A stretch of DNA of 64,000 bases. It comes from Phycisphaerales bacterium (GTDB taxonomy: Bacteria > Planctomycetota > Phycisphaerae > Phycisphaerales > UBA1924). The position numbers were made by a program, and so were the translations under genes. Positions 42,491 through 49,957 of this stretch are shown piece after piece; position 1 is the first letter of the stretch, and every line of letters starts with the position of its first letter. Below the pieces are notes generated by a model. That model saw only the letters and a program-made list of their open reading frames with translations, was not told the origin of the DNA and did no database searches. Location: the NCBI GenBank assembly GCA_029260295.1, contig JAJDDN010000008.1:434001-498000 (forward strand). Direction: 5' to 3'.

Positions 42491-44845
42491 TTACATCAAC
42501 CAGATCGGGTCCATATCGATCACGGTCGATGCGTCGGATTTGAGCAGTCCTTGCTTGCGAAGTTCGGCGATTGGTTTCTGGATCATCACCGAATCTGGGG
42601 CGAGGAGTTCGATGCCCCAGCGGGACTGGTTGGAGATGCGGGCGATGGTGCATTCCATGGGGCCTTCGATGGTGACGCTTGGGTCGGCGATTTGGACCAG
42701 AGCATCGGCGAGTTCGGTGGCTCGTGCTTTGGCCTTCATTTGATCCGGATCACGGCAGATAATTCGGGCCATGCGGGTGGTGGGAGGGAGGCCGCAGTCT
42801 TGGCGGGTTTTGAGTTCTTGATCGGCGAAGCGGGGGTAGTTGTGCTCCGAGGCAAGGATGATCGCCGAGTTCCGCGGATTGAGTGTCTGGACGACTACCC
42901 GACCCGGGATTTCGCTGCGTCCGGCGCGGCCCGCGACTTGGGCGATTAACTGGAAGGTGCGTTCCTCGGCTCTGAAATCGGGGATGGAGAGCGAAGTATC
43001 GGCGCTGAGGATGCCGACGAGTGTGATGCCTGGGAAGTCGAGGCCTTTGGCGATCATCTGGGTGCCGAGCATGAGTTTGATGTCGCCCTTGGAAAATCTG
43101 TCGAGGATGGTGAAGTAGTCTGCGGGACGGGTCATGGTGTCGGAATCGACTCGTACAAAGTTGTCGCCGAGGGTTAGATTCTGTCGCTCGCCGAGTCGCA
43201 TCATGATTTCGTCTTCGGCTCGCTGGGTGCCGACGCCAATTTGCACGATCCCTTTGCCGGTCATGGGGCAGACGGTGGGGATGAGTTGTTCGCTCAGGCA
43301 GTGGTGGCAGCGGACGAATCTCTTGCCGCCTGCGGTGCGGACTCTGGATTTGTGGACGACCATGGTGGCGTCGCACTGGTCGCATTCGAGTTTCCAGTCG
43401 CAGTTTGGATCGGCACTGGCAACCAGCGACGCGTAGCCACGACGGTTAAGCAAGAGTATTGCCTGCTGTCCGCGGTCGAGGGTCTCGTTGATGCAGCGTT
43501 CGAGAGTGGCACCGATGATCGGGAAGGCGAGCGACTTGCCGGACTGGGTACGGATGGTGTTGGAGTTGTCCTTGGCGAGATCGATGATCTGGACTTTAGG
43601 GAGTGACCCAAGCCCCGCGCGGTCGGTCATGGACCAGAGTTTGAAGCGGCCGTGTCGTGCGTTAGACCAGCTTTCGAGCGATGGGGTTGCCGAGCCGAGG
43701 ATGACGGGGCATTTGGCATATGAGCCCAGGACGATCGCGGAGTCGCGGGCGTGATAGCGGGGGGCGCGGTCTTGTTTGTAGGAGCTGTCGTGTTCTTCGT
43801 CGACGACAATAAGGCCGAGGTCTTTGATGGGGGCGAAGATGGCTGAACGCGGCCCGATGACAACGCGGGCTTGGTTGGACTCGACGAGCGACCACTGGGC
43901 GTTGCGTGCTCCGGCGCTGAGTCCTGAATGGAGGAGGGCGACGCCGGCGTCTTTGAAGCGGGCAACGAAGCGGCCTGCAGTTTGTGGGGTTAGGGCGATC
44001 TCGGGTACGAGAACGAGAGCTGTCTTTCCTGAGGCGATGACCTGTTCGATGAGCCGCATGTAGACTTCGGTCTTTCCTGAGCCGGTGATGCCGTGGATGA
44101 GGTGGGTGCCTGGTTGGTTGAGTGATTGGCTGATGCCGTCGACGATGATTCGTTGTTGGTCGTTGAGAGTGGGGGTGATTTGGTCGCCCGGGTTTTCGAG
44201 AAGATTGAACACGCTTGGCGTGCGGATGATTTCTCTTTCGGATTCGATCAGGATGCCGGTGTCGCGGAGCTTGTGGATCGGGGCGATCGAGCGGAGATGG
44301 ATCGCGTCTTTGAGCTTTGCTTTTTCGAGCGGGAAGATGCCATAGTCGAGATTGAGGATTGCATCGAGGGCATTGCGAGCGGTGGGGGGGAGTTTGGGGA
44401 GTGGGTCTGGGAGGGGATTGGCTAGATTCAGGATTTGGATGGTTCGTTTACCGGTCTGCTGCTTGACGGCCTTGGGGATCGCGGCGGCCATGACGAGCCC
44501 GAGCGGGCAGGCGTAGTACTTGGCGATCCAGCGGCAGAGCTTGAGCTGGAGCGGGGCCATGACGATTGGGGTGGTCGAGGCGAGGGCTTTGATTCTGGAG
44601 ATATCGAAGTCGCCAGCGAGTTCTTCGCCCCCGACCTCGATGATGAAGCCGTCGGTGGGGGTGTTGGATCGGCCGACAGGGACCTGGATCCGCTGTCCAG
44701 GTTGAACATCCAGATCGGTGCGGTAGGTGAGGCCATCGCTTCGGTCGAGGCCCCGCTCGATGGCGACCCGGACAAAGGTGCTACCGAGATCGCCGTGATC
44801 TTCACTTTGGGGGGTGATGTCTGGATGGAAGGGAAGCATGGACAT
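42491..44845 (-). CDS. priA: primosomal replication-restart helicase PriA
   Basis: 784-aa DEAH-type helicase. Walker A HGITGSGKTEVYM (near 250), VVDEEHDSSYKQD (near 345), PRYHARDSAIVLGSYAKCPVILGSATPS, IGTQMIAKGLDFPGITLVG and VAGRAGRSEIPGRV are PriA signatures. The zinc-binding insert is altered: the first and fourth Cys pairs each keep one cysteine (ADPNCDW and CPMTGKG) while the inner CDQC and CHHC pairs are intact. The start is 23 bp from divergent carA. Confidence 0.95.
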   Translation of the reverse strand: MSMLPFHPDITPQSEDHGDLGSTFVRVAIERGLDRSDGLTYRTDLDVQPGQRIQVPVGRSNTPTDGFIIEVGGEELAGDFDISRIKALASTTPIVMAPLQLKLCRWIAKYYACPLGLVMAAAIPKAVKQQTGKRTIQILNLANPLPDPLPKLPPTARNALDAILNLDYGIFPLEKAKLKDAIHLRSIAPIHKLRDTGILIESEREIIRTPSVFNLLENPGDQITPTLNDQQRIIVDGISQSLNQPGTHLIHGITGSGKTEVYMRLIEQVIASGKTALVLVPEIALTPQTAGRFVARFKDAGVALLHSGLSAGARNAQWSLVESNQARVVIGPRSAIFAPIKDLGLIVVDEEHDSSYKQDRAPRYHARDSAIVLGSYAKCPVILGSATPSLESWSNARHGRFKLWSMTDRAGLGSLPKVQIIDLAKDNSNTIRTQSGKSLAFPIIGATLERCINETLDRGQQAILLLNRRGYASLVASADPNCDWKLECDQCDATMVVHKSRVRTAGGKRFVRCHHCLSEQLIPTVCPMTGKGIVQIGVGTQRAEDEIMMRLGERQNLTLGDNFVRVDSDTMTRPADYFTILDRFSKGDIKLMLGTQMIAKGLDFPGITLVGILSADTSLSIPDFRAEERTFQLIAQVAGRAGRSEIPGRVVVQTLNPRNSAIILASEHNYPRFADQELKTRQDCGLPPTTRMARIICRDPDQMKAKARATELADALVQIADPSVTIEGPMECTIARISNQSRWGIELLAPDSVMIQKPIAELRKQGLLKSDASTVIDMDPIWLM

Positions 44846-44853
44846 TGGATTCC

Positions 44854-44862
44854 TACACTGTA
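44854..44862. promoter_or_regulatory. overlapping back-to-back -10 elements of carA and priA
   Basis: TACACTGTA: TACACT (44854-44859) reads toward carA, 9 nt before its ATG; TACAGT on the minus strand (44862-44857) reads toward priA, 11 nt before its ATG. The two hexamers share three bases, so RNA polymerase cannot use both at once. Leaders of about 3-5 nt are predicted. Confidence 0.45.
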
Positions 44863-44868
44863 CACATT

Positions 44869-46059
44869 ATGACCAGCACCACCGACCAAAATCGTGTCCG
44901 TCTTGCCTTGTCTACCGGAGAAGTTTTCGAGGGGTGGGGGTTTGGTGCTGTTGCTGACAGTGGTGGGGAGGTTGTTTTTAACACAGCGATGAGCGGGTAT
45001 CAGGAATCACTGACCGATCCGTCTTACACAGGACAAATTCTACTTCAGACGGCAGCCATGATCGGAAACACCGGGATGAATGATCGGGACATGGAATCTC
45101 GAAAGATTCAGGTGTCGGGAATGGTGGTTCATGAGCATGTCGACCTGCATTCGAACTATCGGGCTTCTTTGAGTCTTCATGACCAGCTCAAAGCCGCTGG
45201 AGTACCTGGGGTATCTGGAGTTGATACACGAGCAATCACAATGCTCTTGAGATCGCTGGGAGCAATCCAAGGGGTTATCAGCGGAGATCTCAACCAGACC
45301 GATGCTGAGTTGGTTCATCGGGCACAGACTGCAGGTTCGATGGCAGGAGCTGATTTTGCATCAGGTGCTGGGACCGAGGGGGCGGTTTCATGGTCTGATC
45401 CCAGTGGGGAATGGGGCCATTTGAGTACTAAAGATAGAAATACAGCAGTTCCGGTGGCTGTGATTGATTGCGGGGTGAAGGAGAACATCCTCAGGTGCCT
45501 AGTCGATGTGGGATGTGACCCCAAAGTACTCCCAATGAACACTTCGGCGTCCTCGATCAAAGGCATGCTTCTTGATGGATCAATCTATGGCGTTTTCTTG
45601 TCCAATGGCCCCGGTGATCCTGGGGCCTTGACCGGGCTGGTTTCAATGGTCCGAGAACTCATCAATGACGATGAAATTCGATCATTCCCGATATACGGCA
45701 TTTGTCTTGGTCATCAAGTTTTGGCACTCGCACATGGTGCAAAGACCTATAAGCTCAAGTTTGGGCATCGCGGGATCAATCAGCCAATTGTCGAAACTTC
45801 GACTGGCCAGGTGAGTATCACCAGTCAGAATCACGGGTTTGCGGTCAATGAAGAATCATGTTCTAGTGCCGAACTCGTTGTGAGCCATCGGCATCTCAAT
45901 GACTCCACGGTAGCCGGGCTCGAACAGCCCGATCGCCCAATTGCTGGTATGCAGTACCATCCTGAAGCTTCTCCGGGGCCGCATGATGCGGGCATATTCT
46001 TCGAAAAATACGCATTTGAAGTTCAAAGGGCATTTGATTCTGCTGTAAGCTCACGATGA
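44869..46059 (+). CDS. carA: carbamoyl-phosphate synthase small (glutaminase) subunit
   Basis: 396-aa amidotransferase subunit supplying ammonia for carbamoyl phosphate (arginine and pyrimidines). The N-terminal CPSase domain shows VVFNTAMSGYQESLTDPSY and VSGVDTRAITMLLRS. The GATase domain has FLSNGPGDPG, the nucleophile Cys in YGICLGHQVLA (near 279), NHGFAV and YHPEASPGPHD. carB is not adjacent. ATG 44869 is used; a TTG at 44845 would overlap priA. Confidence 0.96.
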   Translation: MTSTTDQNRVRLALSTGEVFEGWGFGAVADSGGEVVFNTAMSGYQESLTDPSYTGQILLQTAAMIGNTGMNDRDMESRKIQVSGMVVHEHVDLHSNYRASLSLHDQLKAAGVPGVSGVDTRAITMLLRSLGAIQGVISGDLNQTDAELVHRAQTAGSMAGADFASGAGTEGAVSWSDPSGEWGHLSTKDRNTAVPVAVIDCGVKENILRCLVDVGCDPKVLPMNTSASSIKGMLLDGSIYGVFLSNGPGDPGALTGLVSMVRELINDDEIRSFPIYGICLGHQVLALAHGAKTYKLKFGHRGINQPIVETSTGQVSITSQNHGFAVNEESCSSAELVVSHRHLNDSTVAGLEQPDRPIAGMQYHPEASPGPHDAGIFFEKYAFEVQRAFDSAVSSR

Positions 46060-46141
46060 TCTCAGAGATTAGTTTGGAAAGTGTTTGCGATGGCTATCGG
46101 GGCATTTTGTAAATTTATGAGCAAATTCAGTTAAACACCTC

Positions 46142-46169
46142 TTGCATTTCCCGCTGAAACCTGTATATT
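46142..46169 (+). promoter_or_regulatory. sigma-70-like promoter of the dockerin protein gene
   Basis: TTGCAT (46142-46147), 16-nt spacer, TATATT (46164-46169). It is one of the few -35/-10 pairs I can recognise in the window. An inverted repeat ACACCTC/GAGGTGT (46135-46141, 46171-46177) brackets it and could be an operator. Confidence 0.5.
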
Positions 46170-46177
46170 CGAGGTGT

Positions 46178-46444
46178 ACTACTCTGTTTGTAGCACGAAG
46201 TTTTTATTCAGCCGTACGATCTTCGTTGTATGCGAAGATACCGCGCAAAGGTCAATTCTGTCAGGCACCATCTCGTGGGGTCTGTTCAAGGCCTGGGTAG
46301 AGAGAGAACCCGATAGCGGTCGCGATGTGTTCGGTAGGTGGCAAGACTTTCTGTCTTGCTTCACGATTTTGTTCGTACCTGTGTGTCCGTTCTGACACAC
46401 AGTTCGAGTGTGGTTCACATTTAACTTGTATAGAGGAGCTTTCA
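46178..46444 (+). other. structured 5' leader of the dockerin protein gene
   Basis: About 270 nt between predicted transcription start and ATG, within a 385-bp gene-free stretch (46060-46444). It contains two clean hairpins: GCAAGAC/GTCTTGC with loop TTTCT (46341-46359) and a 9-bp stem CTGTGTGTC/GACACACAG with loop CGTTCT (46379-46402). GAGGAG precedes the ATG. It does not match any riboswitch I know. Confidence 0.45.
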
Positions 46445-47761
46445 ATGAAGGCAAAAAATGCACTTAGCTTGGCCCTTGCTGCTGGTATCGCCAGCACCGC
46501 GGCCGCAAGCAACACCCCGACAAAGGTTGATCCAAGTATTGGAGAGGTCAAGCACGCCGCTCACATCTACTTCAATGTAGTCACCGGCGAGAAGATCACC
46601 ACCCTGATGCAGGATGGCGTTCAGAGCCCAGCCGACGGCACCGCTGGTTCGGAAATCTGGGTTGCCAACATTGGCGCCCAATGTATCTCCGAAGGCGATT
46701 CCACCAGTTACTTCTGGGGCGTTGACGGTTTCAGTTTCTCCACCGGCGGTGCTGTTACAGCATCGACCACCGAAGACTGGTTCTTCGATTGGGGCGACAT
46801 TGCAATGGACACAGTCGTTGACTGTGTACAGATCCACTGGATCACCAATCACGCTGACACCGACACCGACCTTGACAGCAATGCTGATGGCGTTGAAGGT
46901 CTTGTCGGCAACTGGGTTTACTACGACGCCATGAATGGCCGTGGTCCTGAGTTCCAGTCAATCAATGCTCCATTGATCAACATTGGTTTCTTCAACCTCC
47001 CAGGTTCACTTGATTCTTCATCGGCTCCAGGTGTGTTCCCACTGTTCCTGTACACCGCTGATATCGATCTGGGTGCTTCAGGCTCCTTCGGTACATCACT
47101 GATCTTCGAAATCGGTGATACCGATTCCGATCTTCAGGGTGCTGCAGTTCACAACGCAAACCTTGACGCTTCATTCACTGGTCTTCCAGGCATCCCCGAC
47201 ATCGATCCCGATGGCGACGGCCTGGCTGACTGGGGCTGGTCAATCAACTTCAATCAGCCCGGCACCGTCGACGCTGATAGTGACTCACTGACCGGCGATG
47301 CCAACGGCATCGATGGCGACCCAACGAACATCGGTACCACCGGCGTTCTCTTCGGCTCGCCTGCTCCTGGTCACCCAGAGTATGACTCTATCGGTGATGT
47401 ATGGAACTGGGTATCAGACGGTCCTACCGCTGGTGCAACTGAAGATGTGTTCAACACTGGTTCAGTGAACTCCATAACTAGCAGCATCGTCTTTGACGGT
47501 CCTTGGTGGTTCGGTGGTCTCTCATGTACCATCGCAGGTGATCCGCTTTCAGGCTACACCCCAGCGGCACACTTCCAGACCATCCTTTACGGACCAGGCG
47601 GAGTTGTCCCATGTGCTCCTGACCTGAACGGTGACGGTGCTCTCGACTTCTTCGATATCGTAACGCTCCTTGGTAATCTCACAGATTACAACGGCGACAC
47701 GGTCTTCGACTTCTTCGATATCGTCAACTTCCTTGGCGATTTCCAGGCTGGATGTCCATAA
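46445..47761 (+). CDS. secreted protein with C-terminal GC-type dockerin repeats
   Basis: 438-aa exported protein. Signal peptide ALSLALAAGIASTAAA (about 5-20). A long acidic, Asp/Gly-rich, beta-type body follows with no enzyme motif. The last 50 residues form two calcium-binding dockerin-like repeats, DLNGDGALDFFDIVTLL and DYNGDTVFDFFDIVNFL, ending in GCP, a C-terminal sorting-type module found in Phycisphaerae. Base use is more C-rich at third positions than in neighbours, suggesting high expression. The long structured leader and strong terminator fit an abundant surface or secreted protein. ATG 46445 has GAGGAG. Confidence 0.87.
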   Translation: MKAKNALSLALAAGIASTAAASNTPTKVDPSIGEVKHAAHIYFNVVTGEKITTLMQDGVQSPADGTAGSEIWVANIGAQCISEGDSTSYFWGVDGFSFSTGGAVTASTTEDWFFDWGDIAMDTVVDCVQIHWITNHADTDTDLDSNADGVEGLVGNWVYYDAMNGRGPEFQSINAPLINIGFFNLPGSLDSSSAPGVFPLFLYTADIDLGASGSFGTSLIFEIGDTDSDLQGAAVHNANLDASFTGLPGIPDIDPDGDGLADWGWSINFNQPGTVDADSDSLTGDANGIDGDPTNIGTTGVLFGSPAPGHPEYDSIGDVWNWVSDGPTAGATEDVFNTGSVNSITSSIVFDGPWWFGGLSCTIAGDPLSGYTPAAHFQTILYGPGGVVPCAPDLNGDGALDFFDIVTLLGNLTDYNGDTVFDFFDIVNFLGDFQAGCP

Positions 47762-47796
47762 TCATTTGATCTGAAGATTTATCTTCTACAAACAAG

Positions 47797-47830
47797 AGCC
47801 CCCGGCGTTTCGACGCCGGGGGCTTCTTTA
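47797..47830 (+). terminator. strong rho-independent terminator, UUCG tetraloop
   Basis: 12-bp GC-rich stem (47797-47808 with 47813-47824) closed by TTCG, then TCTTTAATT. It lies 36 nt after the dockerin gene stop. Confidence 0.92.
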
Positions 47831-47884
47831 ATTGGGAAGGGACTGGCGATTAGCCACTGGCCACTGGGGAAGAAAAGAAAGAGC

Positions 47885-47990
47885 GGGTGCCACTACTCGC
47901 CGTCGTCGGCGCAGTAGTGTCTTTGGGACGCCATATGTTCATGGACAATGGAAGACACTACTGCGCATAAGAATGCGAGTAGCGGTGCCC
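47885..47990. repeat. two-armed interrupted palindrome
   Basis: Outer arms of 16 bp (47885-47900 with 47975-47990, one mismatch and two G-U pairs) and inner arms of 15 bp, perfect (47909-47923 with 47952-47966). They are separated by equal 8-nt bulges (47901-47908, 47967-47974) and a 28-nt apex (47924-47951). On the minus strand a T-rich tract follows, so it may serve as terminator of the MATE gene ending at 48008. It could also be a MITE-like or structured-RNA element. Confidence 0.8.
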
Positions 47991-48007
47991 TGCAAAGGAC
48001 GCGATTC

Positions 48008-49594
48008 TCAGACTTTGGCTTTGAGCCAGCCGCCCTGGAAGAATCTTGCGGCAAAGAGGACGCCTCGGATGGCCATCTCGGTGCAGAGCCCGATCCAGAG
48101 TGCTGTGAGTCCGGGCTCGATGCCGAAGGCGGATTTGAGGAGGTCAGGGTTCTGGAGAACGCCGCCGCCGAGGAAGTGGGGGAGGGGGATGTCGACCCCG
48201 GAAAGGATGTAGGCGATGGGGAGGCGGAGCGCGTAGGTCGCGGTCCAGGTGAGGGCCATGACGACCTTGACATCGCCGGCTCCGCGCATCGCGGATCGGA
48301 AGACGATGGAGATCGCGAAGGGGACCTGGACGATGCCACAGACAATGAGGAGTTGGGGGACGATCTCGGCGTGGGTTGGTTGGTCGGAGAGCAGGGCGGT
48401 GATCTGGTGGGGGATCAGAATGAATGCGGCACCGATTGTGCCCATGATGACCGAGGCGATGATGGTGCACTTGAAGACGGCTTTTTTGGCAAGATCCGGG
48501 CGGTTCATGCCCAGGTATTGACCCGCGAGTGTCGCAGCGGCGATGCCCATACCGAATCCCGGCATGAAGGAGAATGCTTCGATACGGATGCCGATGATGT
48601 GGGCTCCTAGGAGCCCGTCTTGGTTGAGCTGGAGGACGAGGAAGCCGACGAAAAGGATGATGACAAAGTTGCCGATCCAGAGGCCGAAGGTTTCGAGGAA
48701 GTTGGGGATGCCGAGGCGGTAAAGCCGCCAGATGGTGAGGCGGTGGAGCTTCATGCGGATGGGTTTGAGACGGATGGACCATCGTCCGGATCGGGCCATG
48801 TGGGTGATGTAGGCGGCTCCGACGAGATCTCCTGCGACAGTTCCGATGGCGATACCCGCGATTCCCATGTCGAGGCCGAGTGGGGAGGTGAGGCCGTAGA
48901 TGGTTATGCCTGAGAGGCTCCAGCTGATGAGGATGTTGACGATGTTTCGGGCGATCATCGCTTTGAGCGGGGAGATCGAATCCCCGGCCCCTCGGGAGCA
49001 AGCGATCATGCCGAACAAGACCGAAGCAGCGGGGACCCCGAGTGCGATGATGTTCATGTAGGTGTTGAAGAATCCGGTGGCTTCTGGCGACATATTGAGG
49101 GCGCTGGAGATGAAGGGGACCAGGAGCCAGATCCCGATGCCGACGATGACCCCGAGGATGGCCGACAAGGTCATGGTTTGGCCGAGGATGGAGTTGGCGA
49201 CCCCGAGGCGGCCTTTGCCTACCGAGCGACTGATGAGCGCTGTGGCCCCGACCCCGAGGGCCATGATGACGAGCCCGATGAGCCACATGAAGTAGCTCGC
49301 GCCGCCAATGGCATCGGTGGCGGCTTCGCCGCCTCCCGATATAGAGGCAGAAAGCTTGGTATCTACGAGCCCCACGAACGAGTTGAGGAAGCTTTCCAGA
49401 ACGACCGGCCAGGCGAGGATCCAAATCGCCTGGTTCATGTTGAGCCCGGCGAGTCGGCCCTTTCGGAACTTGCCATCGTCTGAGAGGTCGGTCTGGGCGA
49501 CGGTGCCGAGGGTGACCGAGGGGACGACGACCATCTCTTCTTTACCAGGTGTGATTCCCGGCTGGTCGGTCGGTTTGTCAGAGTGGTTGGTCAT
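48008..49594 (-). CDS. MATE-family multidrug/sodium efflux protein
   Basis: 528-aa integral membrane exporter. After a polar N-terminal tail of about 55 residues, 12 hydrophobic helices follow in two halves. AWPVVLESFLNSFVGLVDTKL, GVGATALISRSVGKGRLG, GMIACSRGAGDSISPLKAMI and AATLAGQYLGMNRPDLAKK fit the MATE family. Substrate (drug or metabolite against Na+/H+) unknown. ATG 49594 was chosen over TTG 49609. No neighbour suggests a specific substrate. Confidence 0.9.
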   Translation of the reverse strand: MTNHSDKPTDQPGITPGKEEMVVVPSVTLGTVAQTDLSDDGKFRKGRLAGLNMNQAIWILAWPVVLESFLNSFVGLVDTKLSASISGGGEAATDAIGGASYFMWLIGLVIMALGVGATALISRSVGKGRLGVANSILGQTMTLSAILGVIVGIGIWLLVPFISSALNMSPEATGFFNTYMNIIALGVPAASVLFGMIACSRGAGDSISPLKAMIARNIVNILISWSLSGITIYGLTSPLGLDMGIAGIAIGTVAGDLVGAAYITHMARSGRWSIRLKPIRMKLHRLTIWRLYRLGIPNFLETFGLWIGNFVIILFVGFLVLQLNQDGLLGAHIIGIRIEAFSFMPGFGMGIAAATLAGQYLGMNRPDLAKKAVFKCTIIASVIMGTIGAAFILIPHQITALLSDQPTHAEIVPQLLIVCGIVQVPFAISIVFRSAMRGAGDVKVVMALTWTATYALRLPIAYILSGVDIPLPHFLGGGVLQNPDLLKSAFGIEPGLTALWIGLCTEMAIRGVLFAARFFQGGWLKAKV

Positions 49595-49707
49595 GGCGTG
49601 TGCTCTCAACGCCGGCAGGTAGCGAAGATATGGACTGTAGTCATTTGGATTGTTGCCTGAACCCGAGTTGAACGCCTAATGCAGAACATCGCGTACTGAG
49701 CCGGCAT

Positions 49708-49742
49708 AAAAAAGCATCCGTCTGTGTGTCACAGGCGGATGC
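49708..49742 (-). terminator. strong leftward rho-independent terminator
   Basis: 13-bp stem GCATCCGTCTGTG/CACAGGCGGATGC (49714-49742, one G-U) with TGT loop, followed on the minus strand by six T's (49713-49708). It lies about 215 nt beyond the lipid kinase stop, so it may end an independent small transcript. Confidence 0.9.
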
Positions 49743-49807
49743 AAGTGGTCCGGCGGTGTGAAAAGTACCCCGAACCGTGTGCTCCAGTGAAGTCTTGCAC
49801 CGGAACC
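49708..49807 (-). ncRNA. candidate small RNA upstream of the MATE gene
   Basis: No ORF is present, but a minus-strand extended -10 (TGGTATCAT, hexamer at 49814-49819) lies about 100 nt before the strong terminator. Within it GGTGCAAG pairs with CTTGCATC (8 bp, one G-U). It does not carry the SRP RNA or tmRNA signatures I know. It could equally be the 3' end of the lipid kinase transcript. Confidence 0.4.
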
Positions 49808-49957
49808 AATCGGATGATACCACGACGAGTTATGCAAATAGTACAGATCTATCTTCTCACAGCGTTATTCAGATTATTTCTAGATTGAATCACCCGGGCC
49901 AATTTTACAGAACATACATTATCGGGCCTTAACGGTGTTTGGCCTGGAAACACTCAA

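Larger units (their letters stand above)
49595..49957. other. gene-free region between MATE and lipid kinase genes
   Basis: About 360 bases without a convincing ORF. Besides the candidate small RNA and its terminator it holds a short stem GTGTTT/AAACAC (49935-49953) just past the lipid kinase stop. Confidence 0.6.

Noticed and set aside
48144..49424. 426-codon second frame within the MATE gene, and similar Arg/His/Pro-rich frames at 7779-8831 and 58295-59164
   Set aside because: Same-strand out-of-frame readings of GC-rich real genes; no fold-like sequence.
49708..49819. Identification of the candidate small RNA as SRP RNA, tmRNA or 6S RNA
   Set aside because: No GGAAG/AGCA SRP tip or tmRNA tRNA-like ends; 6S could not be shown without folding software, so it is left unnamed.
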